In this document: piece by piece, positions 1-10,132 of the stretch | How the letters are laid out: each line of letters starts with the position of its first letter | Position numbering within the stretch: position 1 is the stretch's first letter | Program-made: the position numbers and the translations under genes | Notes under the pieces: generated by a model | Database searches by the model: none | What the model saw: only the letters and a program-made list of their open reading frames with translations | Told to the model about the DNA's origin: nothing | Origin: Paraburkholderia flava | Lineage (GTDB): Bacteria; Pseudomonadota; Gammaproteobacteria; Burkholderiales; Burkholderiaceae | DNA: 64,000 nucleotides | Reading direction: 5' to 3' | NCBI RefSeq assembly: GCF_004359985.1 | Contig: NZ_SMRO01000003.1 | Location: 239,523 to 303,522, forward strand

Positions 1-400
1 TGATCGGCAGCGGTGTCAGCTTGTGCAGCGACAGCGTCAGCGGAATCACGACGAACAGCGCGACATCGTTGGTCAGCAGTGTCGATAGCGCGGCAGCGAG
101 ACCGATCAACAGACATGCGAGCGCACGCTCGGAATGAATGTGATGCACGACGCGATGCGCCAACCACATCAGGAATCCTGAATATTCGACGGCTTTGGTC
201 AGAATCAGCAGACCCGCGAGCGTCAGCACCGTTTGCCAGTCGACCAGCGCCGGCAGCGATGTCCACGGCTGTGGATGAAACGCTTGCAGCGCGATCAGCG
301 CTGCGACGAGCACCGACAGCACGGGCTCCTTCGCGATGAGCGCGACGAGCCGGTGCCAGATTGTCGAGGGCGTCTTTTCGACGCTTGCGTGATCCTGCAC
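1..400 (-). CDS. ArsB/NhaD-type (SLC13-like) permease, 5' part only
   Basis: This is the N-terminal 133 codons of an integral membrane transporter; the 3' end lies beyond the left edge. A GTG start at 400 follows the parB stop by 11 bases. Visible hydrophobic segments are residues about 21-33, 45-62 and 85-110, with a TLLTNDVALFVVIPLTL motif near the end. That motif resembles the N-D motif of the ion transporter superfamily (ArsB, NhaD, citrate carriers). The ion or anion carried cannot be told. It is probably co-transcribed with parAB. A TTG 15 bases upstream is an alternative start. Confidence 0.7.
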   Translation of the reverse strand, partial: MQDHASVEKTPSTIWHRLVALIAKEPVLSVLVAALIALQAFHPQPWTSLPALVDWQTVLTLAGLLILTKAVEYSGFLMWLAHRVVHHIHSERALACLLIGLAAALSTLLTNDVALFVVIPLTLSLHKLTPLPI

Positions 401-411
401 GGTCGCGGCGA

Positions 412-1299
412 TCAAGCTGCAGCGTTGCCGCGCAGCCGGGCGAGAATGCCCTCGAGCGCGTCGAGGTCGCCGAAATCGACGGTAACCTGTCCTCGCCCCC
501 GCCGACCGAGCTTGATCTTCACGGTCGCGGAAAGGAGGTCCGACAGCTCTTCTTCAAGGCGGCGCGTATCGCGACCACCGTCTTGCTGCGCACGCGCCTT
601 GACTGCCGGCGCCGCTTTGGTGGTGGCGGTCACCAGCTTTTCGGTTTCGCGCACCGACATCCGCTTGTTCACGACCTGGTTGGCAAGCGCGATCTGCGTC
701 GCCGCATCGACCGCCAGCAGCGCGCGGGCGTGGCCCATGTCCAGGTCGCCGGCGAGCAGCATCGTTTGCACCGGCGTCGCGAGATTGAGCAGACGCAGCA
801 GGTTCGACACGGCACTGCGGGAACGCCCGACAGATTCAGCGGCCTGTTCGTGCGTGAAGTTGAATTCGTCGAGCAGCCGCTGGATGCCCTGCGCTTCTTC
901 CAGCGGATTCAGATCTTCGCGCTGGATGTTCTCGATCAGCGCCATCGCTGCCGCGGTCTGGTCGGGCACATCCTTGACCAGCACCGGCACTTCAGTCAAT
1001 CCAGCAATGCGGGCCGCGCGAAAGCGGCGCTCGCCCGCGATGATTTCATACATCTCGTGATTCACAGGACGCACGAGGATCGGCTGCATCAAACCCTGCG
1101 CCCGGATGCTCGCAGCCAGTTCCTGCAACGCACCCTCATCCATCCGCGTGCGCGGCTGATACTTGCCGGCCTGCAGCTTGTCGAGCGGCAACGCATTGGG
1201 CGCACCGTCGATCTTCACGGCTTCCGTGATGTCCGCGCTACCGCCCAGCAACGCTTCGAGGCCTCGGCCCAATCCCTTCTTTCTTGCTACTGCGTTCAT
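412..1299 (-). CDS. parB: chromosome partitioning protein ParB
   Basis: ParB binds parS, spreads as a CTP-dependent clamp and recruits the origin region to ParA for segregation. The 295-residue protein starts with the usual MNAVARKKGLGRGL. The CTP-binding GERRFR motif is at residues 89-94, ENIQRE at 123-128 and the parS-reading helix-turn-helix at about 148-172, with a C-terminal dimerisation domain after residue 245. The start at 1299 is chosen over an upstream in-frame ATG (1359) because GAGGAAG lies just ahead and because the extension would overlap parA. It lies 37 bases after parA in one operon. Two parS sites occur nearby (3399-3414 and 4951-4966). Confidence 0.97.
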   Translation of the reverse strand: MNAVARKKGLGRGLEALLGGSADITEAVKIDGAPNALPLDKLQAGKYQPRTRMDEGALQELAASIRAQGLMQPILVRPVNHEMYEIIAGERRFRAARIAGLTEVPVLVKDVPDQTAAAMALIENIQREDLNPLEEAQGIQRLLDEFNFTHEQAAESVGRSRSAVSNLLRLLNLATPVQTMLLAGDLDMGHARALLAVDAATQIALANQVVNKRMSVRETEKLVTATTKAAPAVKARAQQDGGRDTRRLEEELSDLLSATVKIKLGRRGRGQVTVDFGDLDALEGILARLRGNAAA

Positions 1300-1336
1300 C
1301 GTACTTCCTCGATCCGCCTGGATGGATGACCGCGCG

Positions 1337-2107
1337 TCACAGCGCGCGAACCCGTTCAATCATTTCCGCGCCGAACTGCACATAGGCCTGCGCACCACGC
1401 GAGTTCCGGTCGAATACCACGCCCGGCAGCCCGTAGCTGGGCGCTTCGGCGAGCCGCACATTGCGCGGAATCACGACGTCGAACACCTTGTCGCCGAAGT
1501 GCTCCTTCAGCTGATCCGATACCTGTTGCTGCAACGTGATCCGCGGATCGAACATCACACGCAGCAAGCCGATTACCTTCAGATCGCGATTCAGGTTCGC
1601 GTGCACCTGCTTGATCGTGTTGACGAGATCGGAGAGCCCTTCGAGCGCGAAGTACTCGCACTGCATGGGGATAACGACGCCATGCGCGGCGCACAGCCCG
1701 TTCAGCGTCAACAGCGACAGCGCCGGCGGGCAGTCGATCAGCACGAAGTCGTAGTCGTCGGCTACGTGCGCGAGCGCGTCTTTCAACTGACGCTCGCGGT
1801 TCTGCACGCTGACTAGCTCGACTTCGGCACCGGCCAGTTCGCGATTCGCGGGCAGCACGTCGTAGAGAACGGCTTCGGGCCGCACCCGCGCGGTCGCGAC
1901 CGACACACCGTCCACCAGCACCTCGTAGACGGTGTTTTCGCATTCCGCCTTATTGACTCCGCTCCCCATCGTCGCGTTGCCCTGCGGATCCAGGTCGATG
2001 AGGAGAACACGTTGGCCCTGCGAGGCGAGGCTCGCGGCAAGATTGACTGCTGTCGTCGTCTTGCCGACGCCGCCCTTCTGGTTCGCGACGCAGAAGATTT
2101 TTGCCAT
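1337..2107 (-). CDS. parA: chromosome partitioning ATPase ParA
   Basis: ParA is a 256-residue deviant-Walker ATPase that forms nucleoid-bound gradients driving ParB-parS complexes apart. The deviant Walker A box KGGVGKTT is at residues 11-18, followed by the switch region LIDLDPQGNAT near residue 36 and the Walker B stretch FVLIDCPPAL near residue 121. Its length is that of chromosomal (Soj-type) ParA without the N-terminal DNA-binding domain of plasmid ParAs, which fits the main chromosome. It is followed by parB and preceded by rsmG at 65 bases. Confidence 0.97.
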   Translation of the reverse strand: MAKIFCVANQKGGVGKTTTAVNLAASLASQGQRVLLIDLDPQGNATMGSGVNKAECENTVYEVLVDGVSVATARVRPEAVLYDVLPANRELAGAEVELVSVQNRERQLKDALAHVADDYDFVLIDCPPALSLLTLNGLCAAHGVVIPMQCEYFALEGLSDLVNTIKQVHANLNRDLKVIGLLRVMFDPRITLQQQVSDQLKEHFGDKVFDVVIPRNVRLAEAPSYGLPGVVFDRNSRGAQAYVQFGAEMIERVRAL

Positions 2108-2172
2108 CGTTGGTGTGTCCCTTTTGCTACCCTGGATGATTGGAATGGAGATCGATGCAGTAGAGAGCGACG

Positions 2173-2874
2173 TTAGCCGGCCCGATCTACGAAGACTTCG
2201 ACCAGATGGCGCTCCGCGTCAAGCAGCGGTACGTCGAGACGGATGACCCGCTCCGATCGGGCGCCGGCAGGCAATCGACTGATCTCGCCATCGGGATACA
2301 CGCCCTTCATTGCCCAGATCGTGCCGTTCTCCGCGACAAGATGCCGGGCAAGTGTAACGAAATCCGCGAGCTCTGCGAATGCGCGCGAGACGATTACGTC
2401 GAATTGCGTCGGCACTTCGACGCCGGCCCGTAATGTCTCGACTCGCCCTGTCACCACCGAGAGATTGGCAAGCCCCAGTTCCGCCTTTGCCTGCGCCTGG
2501 AATGCCGTTTTCTTCTGAACAATATCGTTCAGCGTGACCTTCCAGTCCGGCAAGACGATCGCCAGGACGATGCCCGGCAGGCCACCGCCCGACCCGACGT
2601 CGAGCGCCGTGGACGGACCGCGCGCGGCCAGATGCGACACGATCGATAGCGAATCGAGAATGTGCTGGACCAGCATTTGACGCGGATCGCGAATTGCCGT
2701 CAGGTTGTAGACGGCATTCCATTTGACGAGCAACGCGACGTAATCGAGCAGCTTGTCCCGTTGGCCCGCGCTCAAATCCAGATTCAGGCCACGGGCGCCC
2801 TTCTCGAGCATGGTGGCAAGCGCTTCGCGATCCGATGAAGACCCCTGCGTGCGACTAGTGGTACCTGCGGTCAT
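2173..2874 (-). CDS. rsmG: 16S rRNA (guanine-527-N7)-methyltransferase RsmG
   Basis: RsmG (GidB) methylates N7 of G527 in 16S rRNA; its loss gives low-level streptomycin resistance in other bacteria. This is a 233-residue Rossmann methyltransferase with the SAM loop [11 protein letters not shown] at about residues 91-101 and the N-terminal WNAVYNLTA typical of the family. The first 20 residues are a low-complexity extension compared with the family. The start overlaps the mnmG stop by four bases (ATGA), so the two are translationally coupled. The mnmG-rsmG-parA-parB order is conserved near many bacterial origins. Confidence 0.96.
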   Translation of the reverse strand: MTAGTTSRTQGSSSDREALATMLEKGARGLNLDLSAGQRDKLLDYVALLVKWNAVYNLTAIRDPRQMLVQHILDSLSIVSHLAARGPSTALDVGSGGGLPGIVLAIVLPDWKVTLNDIVQKKTAFQAQAKAELGLANLSVVTGRVETLRAGVEVPTQFDVIVSRAFAELADFVTLARHLVAENGTIWAMKGVYPDGEISRLPAGARSERVIRLDVPLLDAERHLVEVFVDRAG

Positions 2875-4832
2875 TGAGCCACCGGGTTATCGCCGCCCTT
2901 CTCACCACCGGCCGCACCGGTCTTGCGACGGCCGAGCCCGCGCTTCAGATGCACCATCAACAGCGAGATCGCCGCTGGCGTGATGCCGGAAATCCGCGAC
3001 GCCTGGCCGATCGTTTCGGGACGGAACTGCGTCAACTTCTGACGTGCTTCGAACGACAAGCCGCGGACTTCGGCGTAGTCCAGTCCTTCGGGCAGTTTCG
3101 TATTTTCATGCGCTTCGTTGCGCTCGATCTCGTCGGCTTGCCGGTCGATATAGCCTTGATACTTGATCGCGATCTCGATCTGTTCCTTGATTTGCGACAG
3201 CAGAACCTCGTCGCCCGACAGCGACTCGGTCGGACCGCATGCGCCGTCGCGCAGACCACAAATGCCGTCGTAGCTAACACCCGGCCGGCGCAGCAGATCG
3301 GCGAGGCTGTATTCGTGATCGATCGGTTTGCCGAGCAATGCCGTTGCTTGGTCGGCCGGCAGTGTTTTCGGGTTCACCCATGTTGAGCGAAGTCGCTCGG
3401 TTTCACGTGAAACAGCGTCGCGCTTGCGACTGAAAGCATCCCAACGAACATCATCGACGACGCCTAGCCCACGGCCCATCTCCGTCAGCCGCATGTCTGC
3501 ATTGTCTTCGCGGAGGCTCAACCGATATTCGGCGCGGCTCGTGAACATCCGATACGGCTCGGAAACGCCGCGGGTAACGAGATCGTCAACGAGGACACCG
3601 AGATAAGCCTGATCGCGCCGCGGACACCATGCGTCTCTACCCTGCACGAGGAGTCCGGCGTTAATGCCCGCCAGCAAGCCTTGCGCAGCGGCCTCTTCGT
3701 AGCCGGTCGTCCCGTTGATCTGGCCCGCGAAGAACAGGCCGTGGATCACCTTCGTCTCGAGCGACGCCTTGAGCCCACGCGGATCGAAGTAGTCGTACTC
3801 GATCGCGTAGCCCGGCCGCAGGATATGCGCATGCTCCAGCCCCGCCATCGACCGAACCAATTCGAGCTGGACGTCGAACGGCAAACTGGTGGAAATCCCG
3901 TTCGGGTAGAACTCGTTGGTCGTCAGGCCTTCCGGTTCGAGGAAGATCTGGTGCGATTCCTTCGACGCGAATCGGTGGATCTTGTCCTCGATCGACGGGC
4001 AGTACCGTGGCCCGACGCCCTCGATCACGCCGGTGTACATCGGCGAGCGATCCAGACCGCTCCGGATGATGTCGTGAGTTCGTGCGTTCGTATGCGTCAC
4101 CCAGCACGGCACTTGCCGCGGATGCTGCTCTACTCGGCCAAGAAACGAGAACACCGGCACCGGGTCGAGGTCGCCCGGCTGCTCTTCGAGCTTCGAGAAG
4201 TCGATCGTGCGGCCGTCGATGCGCGGCGGCGTCCCGGTTTTCAGTCGTCCTTGAGGAAGCTTCATCTCCTTGAGCCGGGCGGACAGCGACACGGCCGCCG
4301 GATCGCCAGCACGACCGCCGGTGTAGTTGTTCAGCCCGACGTGGATCTTCCCATCAAGGAACGTGCCGGCCGTCAGCACCACCGCGCGCGACCGGAAGCG
4401 GATCCCCACCTGCGTCACGGCGCCGACTACCCGATCACCTTCGACCATCAAGTCATCGACGGCCTGCTGGAACAGCCAGAGATTTGGCTGATTCTCGAGG
4501 CGATGCCGGATTGCCTGCTTGTACAGCAGCCGATCGGCCTGCGCGCGCGTCGCACGAACAGCCGGCCCTTTCGATGAATTGAGAATACGAAACTGGATTC
4601 CGCCTTCATCGGTCGCGGCAGCCATCGCCCCGCCGAGCGCATCGACCTCTTTAACGAGATGACCTTTGCCGATTCCGCCGATCGACGGATTGCAGCTCAT
4701 CTGGCCGAGCGTTTCGATATTGTGGGTGAGCAAAAGCGTCTTGTTGCCCATGCGCGCGGAAGCCAAAGCGGCTTCCGTGCCGGCATGACCACCGCCGACG
4801 ACGATTACGTCAAATTCTGTGGGATAAAGCAT
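2871..4832 (-). CDS. mnmG: tRNA uridine-34 5-carboxymethylaminomethyl modification enzyme MnmG
   Basis: With MnmE (not in this window), MnmG (GidA) installs the cmnm5 group at wobble U34 of certain tRNAs; it binds FAD. The 653-residue protein has the dinucleotide-binding GGGHAG at residues 13-18, a conserved [14 protein letters not shown] stretch, and the helical C-terminal domain that binds MnmE and t[18 protein letters not shown] is the family-typical N-terminus, so 4832 is chosen over an in-frame ATG at 4871. The gene carries an internal parS-like site at 3399-3414. MnmC, acting later on the same tRNA position, is encoded at 33204-35162. Confidence 0.97.
   Translation of the reverse strand: MLYPTEFDVIVVGGGHAGTEAALASARMGNKTLLLTHNIETLGQMSCNPSIGGIGKGHLVKEVDALGGAMAAATDEGGIQFRILNSSKGPAVRATRAQADRLLYKQAIRHRLENQPNLWLFQQAVDDLMVEGDRVVGAVTQVGIRFRSRAVVLTAGTFLDGKIHVGLNNYTGGRAGDPAAVSLSARLKEMKLPQGRLKTGTPPRIDGRTIDFSKLEEQPGDLDPVPVFSFLGRVEQHPRQVPCWVTHTNARTHDIIRSGLDRSPMYTGVIEGVGPRYCPSIEDKIHRFASKESHQIFLEPEGLTTNEFYPNGISTSLPFDVQLELVRSMAGLEHAHILRPGYAIEYDYFDPRGLKASLETKVIHGLFFAGQINGTTGYEEAAAQGLLAGINAGLLVQGRDAWCPRRDQAYLGVLVDDLVTRGVSEPYRMFTSRAEYRLSLREDNADMRLTEMGRGLGVVDDVRWDAFSRKRDAVSRETERLRSTWVNPKTLPADQATALLGKPIDHEYSLADLLRRPGVSYDGICGLRDGACGPTESLSGDEVLLSQIKEQIEIAIKYQGYIDRQADEIERNEAHENTKLPEGLDYAEVRGLSFEARQKLTQFRPETIGQASRISGITPAAISLLMVHLKRGLGRRKTGAAGGEKGGDNPVAQ
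3399..3414. other. parS: parS-like ParB-binding site inside mnmG
   Basis: GGTTTCACGTGAAACA matches the bacterial parS consensus TGTTTCACGTGAAACA at 15 of 16 positions; only the first base differs. It lies within the mnmG coding sequence, as in several bacteria where parS overlaps gidA or parB. It is 2.1 kb from parB. Confidence 0.88.
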
Positions 4833-4937
4833 CGTGGATCTCGCCCCGAACATCGGCGCGAGCCTTTCCAAGGAAAATGTATGCGCGAATTATAGCGGGT
4901 TCGCTTTTGTCCCGAATTTCGTCCGATCGGACAACAA

Positions 4938-4972
4938 TAAAAAAGCGCCGTGTTTCACGTGAAACACGGCGC
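4938..4972 (-). terminator. rho-independent terminator of the livF-side operon, built around parS
   Basis: Positions 4945-4972 form a perfect 28-base palindrome with GCGCCG/CGGCGC ends. Read on the minus strand it is followed by TTTTTTATTGTTG, the classic hairpin plus U-tract. It starts about 30 bases after the livF-like stop (5003) and ends about 110 bases before the mnmG start. The core of the hairpin is the parS sequence itself. The palindrome has no separate loop, so a few central bases must be unpaired in the RNA. Confidence 0.8.
4951..4966. other. parS: perfect parS site
   Basis: TGTTTCACGTGAAACA matches the parS consensus at all 16 positions. It lies between mnmG and the livF-like gene and is extended on both sides by complementary bases to a 28-base palindrome. 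No other site of this quality was seen in the window. Confidence 0.95.
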
Positions 4973-5002
4973 TCGCGTCACCGCCAAACAAGGTCGCGAC
5001 GA

Positions 5003-5758
5003 CTATGCCGCTTTCTTCGCCAGCCCCAAATAGGTTTCGATGACCCGTGGATTCTGCGCCAACTCAGCGGCAGCACCCTTCAGCGCAAGCTCCCCGGTTT
5101 CAAGCACATAGCCGTAATCCGAGATCTGCAGTGCCGCGCGTGCATTCTGTTCAATCAGCAGCGTCGCGACGTTACTCGACCGCAGCGCGCTGATGATATG
5201 AAAAATCTCCTTCACGATCAGCGGTGCAAGCCCGAGACTCGGTTCGTCCAGCATCAGCAGATCGGGCTTGCCCATCAGCGCCCGACCGACAGCCAGCATT
5301 TGCCGCTCCCCGCCCGACAGCGTACCGGCCGCCTGCTTGCGCCGCTCCTTCAACCGAGGGAACAGTTCGAAAACGGGCTCCAGCTGATCGAGAAAATTAC
5401 GCTCACCCGCGCGCTTGCGTCGATACGCACCGAGAACCAGGTTGTCCTCGACGGTCATCGTCGCGAACAACTCGCGCTTTTCCGGGACCAGGCACATGCC
5501 ACGGGCCACACGCTTTTCGACCGGGATCGCCCCGACGTCTTCACCCCGATAGACGATCACGCCTTTCGCGTGACCCGTCACAGGGAGTGCGCCCATGATC
5601 GCGTTCAGCAGCGTCGACTTCCCAGCACCGTTCGGTCCGATGACCGAAACGATCTGTCCGGCCCGCACTTCGATCGCCGCGCCGTGCAACGCCTCCACCT
5701 TCCCGTAACGCACCGCCAGATTGCTGACGCGAAGAATCGGCTCTTGTGTCGTCATCAT
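5003..5758 (-). CDS. HAAT-family ABC transporter ATPase (LivF-like), set 1
   Basis: This is the second ATPase subunit of a hydrophobic amino acid (branched-chain/amide) ABC importer at the inner face of the cytoplasmic membrane. It has 251 residues with Walker [10 protein letters not shown] at 41-49, signature LSGGERQML near 147 and Walker B LLMLDEPS near 167. The LivF-type SLGLAPLIV follows Walker B. The start at 5758 overlaps the upstream fusion gene by four bases (ATGA); the next codon is also ATG (5755). It ends the operon; the parS-bearing terminator follows. The substrate is unknown. Confidence 0.92.
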   Translation of the reverse strand: MMTTQEPILRVSNLAVRYGKVEALHGAAIEVRAGQIVSVIGPNGAGKSTLLNAIMGALPVTGHAKGVIVYRGEDVGAIPVEKRVARGMCLVPEKRELFATMTVEDNLVLGAYRRKRAGERNFLDQLEPVFELFPRLKERRKQAAGTLSGGERQMLAVGRALMGKPDLLMLDEPSLGLAPLIVKEIFHIISALRSSNVATLLIEQNARAALQISDYGYVLETGELALKGAAAELAQNPRVIETYLGLAKKAA

Positions 5759-7539
5759 TCCACCCCGCCGAGATAAGCCTCCAGCACCGCCGGATCTTTC
5801 TGCACATCTTCCGGTAGTCCTTCCGCGATACGCGTCCCGAACTCCATCACAACGAGCCGGTCCGTCAGATTCATCACGAAGTCCATGTCGTGTTCGACCA
5901 GCAGAACGCTCATCCCCTCTTCCTTCAGCTTGCGCAGCAGCGTCGCGAGTTGCTGCTTTTCCTGGTAACGAAGCCCGGCAGCAGGTTCGTCGAGCAGCAG
6001 CAGCGTCGGGTCGCAACATAGCGCGCGGGCGATTTCCAGTATCCGCTGCTGGCCGAGCGCCAGACTGCCGGCTTCCTCGTACATGTGCTGCTCGAGCCCG
6101 ACACGGCGAATCTGCCGCGCCGCTTCCGCCATCAACCGCCCCTCTTCCGCCTCATTCAGTCTGACGACGCTACGCCACACGCCCGCATGCCCACGCAGAT
6201 GCGCACCGATCGCCACGTTCTCGAGAACCGTCATCCCCGACAGCAGCTTGACGTGCTGAAACGTTCGGCCGATCCCGCGCTTGACGATGTCGCGCGCGTT
6301 CAGCGAATCGATGCGTTCGCCGCGGAACGTGATCTCACCGCTCGTCGCTTGCAGAACGCCGGTCACCAGATTGAAGGTCGTCGACTTCCCGGCACCGTTC
6401 GGTCCGATCAGGCCGATGATCTGTCCGGCCCGCACGTCGAAGCTCACGTCGTTGACTGCAACGAGGCCGCCGAACTGCTTGCGTGCTTTGCTCACTGTCA
6501 GCAGCGGCTCGCCGGTGGTCGGCTTGCTGCGTTGCGGCAATGGATCCGCATGATCGGGAACATGGGCTCGCGGCCCGCGAGGAAACAACCGCGCGACGTA
6601 CGGCCATACGCCCTGCCGCGCGTACTGCAACAGCAGCACCATCAGGATGCCGAAGACGATCACCTCGAAATTGCCGTTCTCGCCAAGCAGCTTCGGGAGC
6701 AGCGTCTGCAGATAGTCCTGCAGGATCGTGAGAATCGCCGCACCGAGCACTGCGCCCCACACGTGCGCGACTCCGCCGACGACAGCCATGAACAGGAACT
6801 CGATACCGTGATTCAGTCCGAACGGCGTCGGATTCACCGCCCGCTGCAAGTGCGCGTAGAGAAAGCCGGAGATCGACGCCAGCACTGCCGCGTAGACGAA
6901 GATCACGACGCGCATCCAAGCCGTATTCACGCCCATCGCTTCGGCCATCATCCCGCCGCCGCGCAGCGCCCGGATCGCTCGACCCGGACGACTATTAAGC
7001 AGATTCTGAACAGACACGACGGCGCCCAGCACCACAACCCAGATCAGGTAATAGATATGGCGCCCCGACTCGAGATCGATGCCCAGCACGTTGAGCACGG
7101 GAATGCCGTTGATGCCGTCGTACTTGCCGAGCAGATCGAGATTGCCGAACAGGAAGAACAGCGCGAGCCCCCAGGCGATCGTACCGAGCGGCAGGAAGTG
7201 GCCCGACAGCCGCATCGTCACCATACCAAGCGCCAGTGCAATCAACGCAGTGAGCAGCACGCCGACGATCAGCGCGAGCCACGGCGACACACCGAACTGC
7301 GTGGTCAGATAAGCCGTCGTGTAGGCCCCGACGCCGACGAACGCCGCCTGCCCGAAGCTCGTCATCCCGCCGATGCCCGTCAGCAGCACGAGCCCAATCG
7401 CGACGATCGAATACAGCCCGATGTAGTTGAGCAGCGTCACCCAGTATTCGGGGATGCGGATCGGCTGCGGCAGTACCGGCAGCGCAAACATCACGATGAG
7501 AAAGAGCCAGAAAAAACGGTTCCGCAGAATTCGTTTCAT
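5755..7539 (-). CDS. fused HAAT ABC transporter permease-ATPase (LivM-LivG)
   Basis: A single 594-residue protein joins a LivM-type permease (residues about 1-325, multiple membrane segments, [16 protein letters not shown] motif at 58-73) to a LivG-type ATPase (about 345-594). The ATPase has Walker [10 protein letters not shown] at 379-387, signature LALGQQ near 493 and Walker [12 protein letters not shown] near 513. A charged, proline-rich linker (about 320-345) separates the domains. Such fusions occur in several proteobacterial HAAT systems. It lies four bases downstream of the LivH-like permease gene and overlaps the LivF-like gene, so the set is one operon. Confidence 0.92.
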   Translation of the reverse strand: MKRILRNRFFWLFLIVMFALPVLPQPIRIPEYWVTLLNYIGLYSIVAIGLVLLTGIGGMTSFGQAAFVGVGAYTTAYLTTQFGVSPWLALIVGVLLTALIALALGMVTMRLSGHFLPLGTIAWGLALFFLFGNLDLLGKYDGINGIPVLNVLGIDLESGRHIYYLIWVVVLGAVVSVQNLLNSRPGRAIRALRGGGMMAEAMGVNTAWMRVVIFVYAAVLASISGFLYAHLQRAVNPTPFGLNHGIEFLFMAVVGGVAHVWGAVLGAAILTILQDYLQTLLPKLLGENGNFEVIVFGILMVLLLQYARQGVWPYVARLFPRGPRAHVPDHADPLPQRSKPTTGEPLLTVSKARKQFGGLVAVNDVSFDVRAGQIIGLIGPNGAGKSTTFNLVTGVLQATSGEITFRGERIDSLNARDIVKRGIGRTFQHVKLLSGMTVLENVAIGAHLRGHAGVWRSVVRLNEAEEGRLMAEAARQIRRVGLEQHMYEEAGSLALGQQRILEIARALCCDPTLLLLDEPAAGLRYQEKQQLATLLRKLKEEGMSVLLVEHDMDFVMNLTDRLVVMEFGTRIAEGLPEDVQKDPAVLEAYLGGVE

Positions 7540-7543
7540 CGCG

Positions 7544-8599
7544 TCACTCCTCGTCCTCTTCCGCGTGCGGGCTCGCGAGACTGCGCCACAGCAACACGGG
7601 GATGATCAACGTGAACACGATCACTTCCTTGTACGCACTCGCCCAGAACGACGAATAGGATTCGAGCAGACCCACCAGCACGGACCCCGCAGCCGCGAGC
7701 GGATAGCTCACCAGCCCGCCGATGATCGCGCCCACGAAGCCCTTCAGACCGATCAGGAAACCGGAGTCGTAGTAGATCGTCGTGAGCGGTGCGACCAGAA
7801 TGCCGCACAGCGCACCGAGCCCGGCCGCGAGCGTGAACGCGAGCCGCCCGGCCTGCGTGGTGCCGATACCGACGAGCCGCGCGCCCAGCCGGTTCACCGA
7901 CGTCGCGCGCAGCGCCTTGCCGGAAATCGTGCGATCGAAGTACAGGTACAGCACGCCGATCAACACGATCGCCGTGCCGACCACCCAGATGCTCTGCCCC
8001 GAGATCGTCAGGCTGCCTAAGTTAAATGTCGCATCGGAGAACGCGTTGGTCCGCGACCCCTCCGCGCCGAACATCACGAGCCCGAGGCCGACCATCGCGA
8101 AGTGCACCGCCACCGCGACGATCAGCAGCAGCAACGTCGTCGCTTCGGCGATCGGTTCATACGCGAGCCGATAGACGAACGGTCCCATCGGAATCACGAT
8201 CAGCAGCGTCAACGCAATCTGCACGATCATCGGCAACGGATGCATGAACATGCCGCGCGTCACCGCATACACCGCAACCGGAAACAGCAGGTACTTGCCC
8301 GCGAGCACAGCGAGCGTGCGAGCCGCATGCCGACGCCGCTCCGCATGTCGAGCGAGCCCCGCGACTTCGGCGACGAAGCATGCGACGCCCATCGCGATCA
8401 GCAGCCAGCAGGTCGCCGGAAATTTCTGTGTCTGCAGTGCGGCGAGCGTGAGCGCGCCGTACGAAACGAATTCGCCCTGCGGAATAAAGATCACCCGCGT
8501 CACGGAGAACACCAGCACGAGTGCCAGCGCGAGCAGCGCATAGATGGCACCGGTGGTGATCCCGTCCTGCGCGAGGATCGCCGCAATTGATAGATCCAT
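7544..8599 (-). CDS. HAAT ABC transporter permease (LivH-like), set 1
   Basis: This is a 351-residue integral membrane permease. The N-terminal part [20 protein letters not shown] and the C-terminal [20 protein letters not shown] are typical of LivH. It is longer than usual LivH (about 300): residues about 85-135 form an extra section including an Arg/His-rich stretch ([10 protein letters not shown]). The start at 8599 has GAGGAAG just upstream; an in-frame ATG at 8650 has none. It heads a three-gene operon 200 bases downstream of binding protein 1. Confidence 0.9.
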   Translation of the reverse strand: MDLSIAAILAQDGITTGAIYALLALALVLVFSVTRVIFIPQGEFVSYGALTLAALQTQKFPATCWLLIAMGVACFVAEVAGLARHAERRRHAARTLAVLAGKYLLFPVAVYAVTRGMFMHPLPMIVQIALTLLIVIPMGPFVYRLAYEPIAEATTLLLLIVAVAVHFAMVGLGLVMFGAEGSRTNAFSDATFNLGSLTISGQSIWVVGTAIVLIGVLYLYFDRTISGKALRATSVNRLGARLVGIGTTQAGRLAFTLAAGLGALCGILVAPLTTIYYDSGFLIGLKGFVGAIIGGLVSYPLAAAGSVLVGLLESYSSFWASAYKEVIVFTLIIPVLLWRSLASPHAEEDEE

Positions 8600-8657
8600 A
8601 CTTCCTCTTCGTGTGTTGCCGGACCGCATGTCGCTATCGGACGAGCGCAATGCGGCA

Positions 8658-8690
8658 CATCCGCCGCACCGCGAACCGGCGGGCGGATGT
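8658..8690. repeat. inverted repeat upstream of LivH-like gene
   Basis: ACATCCGCC (8658-8666) and GGCGGATGT (8682-8690) are perfect inverted arms around a 15-base centre, about 60 bases upstream of the LivH-like start. It could be a leader hairpin or an operator; no U-tract follows on either strand. Confidence 0.5.
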
Positions 8691-8709
8691 CATTGTCGTT
8701 GATCAGAAA

Positions 8710-8740
8710 GACGGCGCGATGTGAAACCCCGCGCGCCGTC
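8710..8740 (-). terminator. possible attenuator/terminator after binding protein 1
   Basis: GACGGCGCG and CGCGCCGTC pair over a 13-base loop. On the minus strand the stem is followed by the short T-rich TTTCTGATC. It lies between binding protein 1 and the permease operon and may reduce read-through, so that the periplasmic protein is made in excess. Confidence 0.45.
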
Positions 8741-8800
8741 GTGATGCAAAAGACAAGCGAAAGACAAGCGAAAACAGCCGAAAAACTCGAGCCGCTAGTG

Positions 8801-9961
8801 TCAGTCGTTCTGCAGCTTCCACTTACCGTCGACGACCTGCACGATCACGCGTGCACGCTTGTCGAGGCCGTTGTGGTCGGTCGGCGTGGTGTTCATGATG
8901 CCGTGCGAAACCGGCAGCTCCTTGATGTTCTCGAGCCCGCTACGCAGCGCCTCGCGGAACGCCTCGGTGCCCGGCTGAGCCTTCTTCAGCGCTTCGGGAA
9001 TCGCCTGCTGCAGCATCTGGCCCGCATCCCATGCGTGACCGCCGAACGTCGCGACCGAGCCTGCGCCGTAGACCTTTTCGTACGCAGTCTTGTACGCGAG
9101 CGACGACTTCTTCACCGGGTTCGAATCGGGCAGCTGATCCGCGACGAGAATCGGACCGGCCGGCAGCAGCTCGCCTTCGCAGTCCTTGCCGCACACGCGC
9201 AGGAAGTCGTTATTCGCGACGCCATGCGTCTGATAGACCTTGCCCTTGTAGCCGCGCTCCTTCAACGTCTTCGCAGGCAACGCTGCCGGTGTGCCCGACC
9301 CTGCGATCAGCACTGCATCCGGGTTCGTGCCCATGATCTTCAGCACCTGGCCCGTCACCGACGCATCGGTCCGGTTGAAGCGCTCGCTTGCCGTGATCTT
9401 CAGATGATGCGCAGTCGCCGCTGCGTTGAACACCGTGTTCCAGTTGTCGCCATACGCATCCGAGAAGCCGATGAAGCCCACCGTCTTCACGCCGTGCCGC
9501 TCCATGTAGTCGGCGATCGCGTCGGCCATCAGGCTGTCGTTCTGCGGCGGCTTGAACGCCCACGCGCGCTTCGCGTCCATCGGCGCGATGATTGCCGCGG
9601 ATGCCGCGAGCGAGATCATCGGCGTCTTGCCTTGCGCGACGACGTCGAGCATCGACAGCGAGTTCGGCGTCACCGTCGATCCGATGATCGCGTCGACGTG
9701 ATCCTCGTCGATCAGCTTGTGCGTGTTCTGCACGGCGCGGCTCGTGTCGGATGCATCGTCGAGCACGATGTATTCGACGCTCTTGCCGCCGATCTCCTTC
9801 GGCAGCAACGCGATCGTGTTCTTCTCAGGAATGCCGAGCGACGCTGCTGGACCCGTCGTCGACAGCGTCACACCAATCTTCACCTGCGCGCTCGCGGCGC
9901 TCGCCCCGCACACCAGCGCCGCGGCAACGCCGGCGCGTACCCACTGTCCCGTTTTTTTCAT
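8801..9961 (-). CDS. HAAT ABC transporter periplasmic binding protein 1 (LivK-like)
   Basis: This is a 386-residue type 1 periplasmic binding protein. Residues 1-25 are a Sec signal peptide (cleavage expected after ASAASA), and the mature protein begins QVKIGVTLSTTGPAASLG. A cysteine pair in VCGKDCEGE probably forms a disulphide. It is a clear paralogue of the next gene (10133-11299), with most motifs shared. It has its own promoter (10016-10044) and is followed by the set 1 permease operon, which it presumably serves. The ligand is not predictable. Confidence 0.93.
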   Translation of the reverse strand: MKKTGQWVRAGVAAALVCGASAASAQVKIGVTLSTTGPAASLGIPEKNTIALLPKEIGGKSVEYIVLDDASDTSRAVQNTHKLIDEDHVDAIIGSTVTPNSLSMLDVVAQGKTPMISLAASAAIIAPMDAKRAWAFKPPQNDSLMADAIADYMERHGVKTVGFIGFSDAYGDNWNTVFNAAATAHHLKITASERFNRTDASVTGQVLKIMGTNPDAVLIAGSGTPAALPAKTLKERGYKGKVYQTHGVANNDFLRVCGKDCEGELLPAGPILVADQLPDSNPVKKSSLAYKTAYEKVYGAGSVATFGGHAWDAGQMLQQAIPEALKKAQPGTEAFREALRSGLENIKELPVSHGIMNTTPTDHNGLDKRARVIVQVVDGKWKLQND

Positions 9962-10015
9962 CGACTGTCTCCAAATCGCTGCTCTAGGTGTAATCCGGCT
10001 GCGAGCCGGTTCTTG

Positions 10016-10044
10016 AATCTAGTGATCGGGTCGGGACGTGCCAA
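10016..10044 (-). promoter_or_regulatory. sigma-70-type promoter of binding protein 1
   Basis: On the minus strand TTGGCA (10044-10039) and TAGATT (10021-10016) are separated by exactly 17 bases, about 55 bases upstream of the start at 9961. The leader contains a small hairpin (9996-10010). It lies just after the terminator of binding protein 2, so binding protein 1 can be transcribed separately. Confidence 0.6.
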
Positions 10045-10072
10045 GCATGGTTTTCCCTGCTCGATGCGCAAT

Positions 10073-10102
10073 AAAAAAGGCACGTTGACTGCACGTGCCT
10101 TT
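10073..10102 (-). terminator. rho-independent terminator of binding protein 2
   Basis: AAAGGCACGT (10076-10085) pairs with ACGTGCCTTT (10093-10102) over seven bases. On the minus strand the stem runs into TTTTTTATT, about 30 bases after the stop at 10133. Confidence 0.85.
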
Positions 10103-10132
10103 GGGTTCATTGAGGTTCGCGATGCCGTCCCT

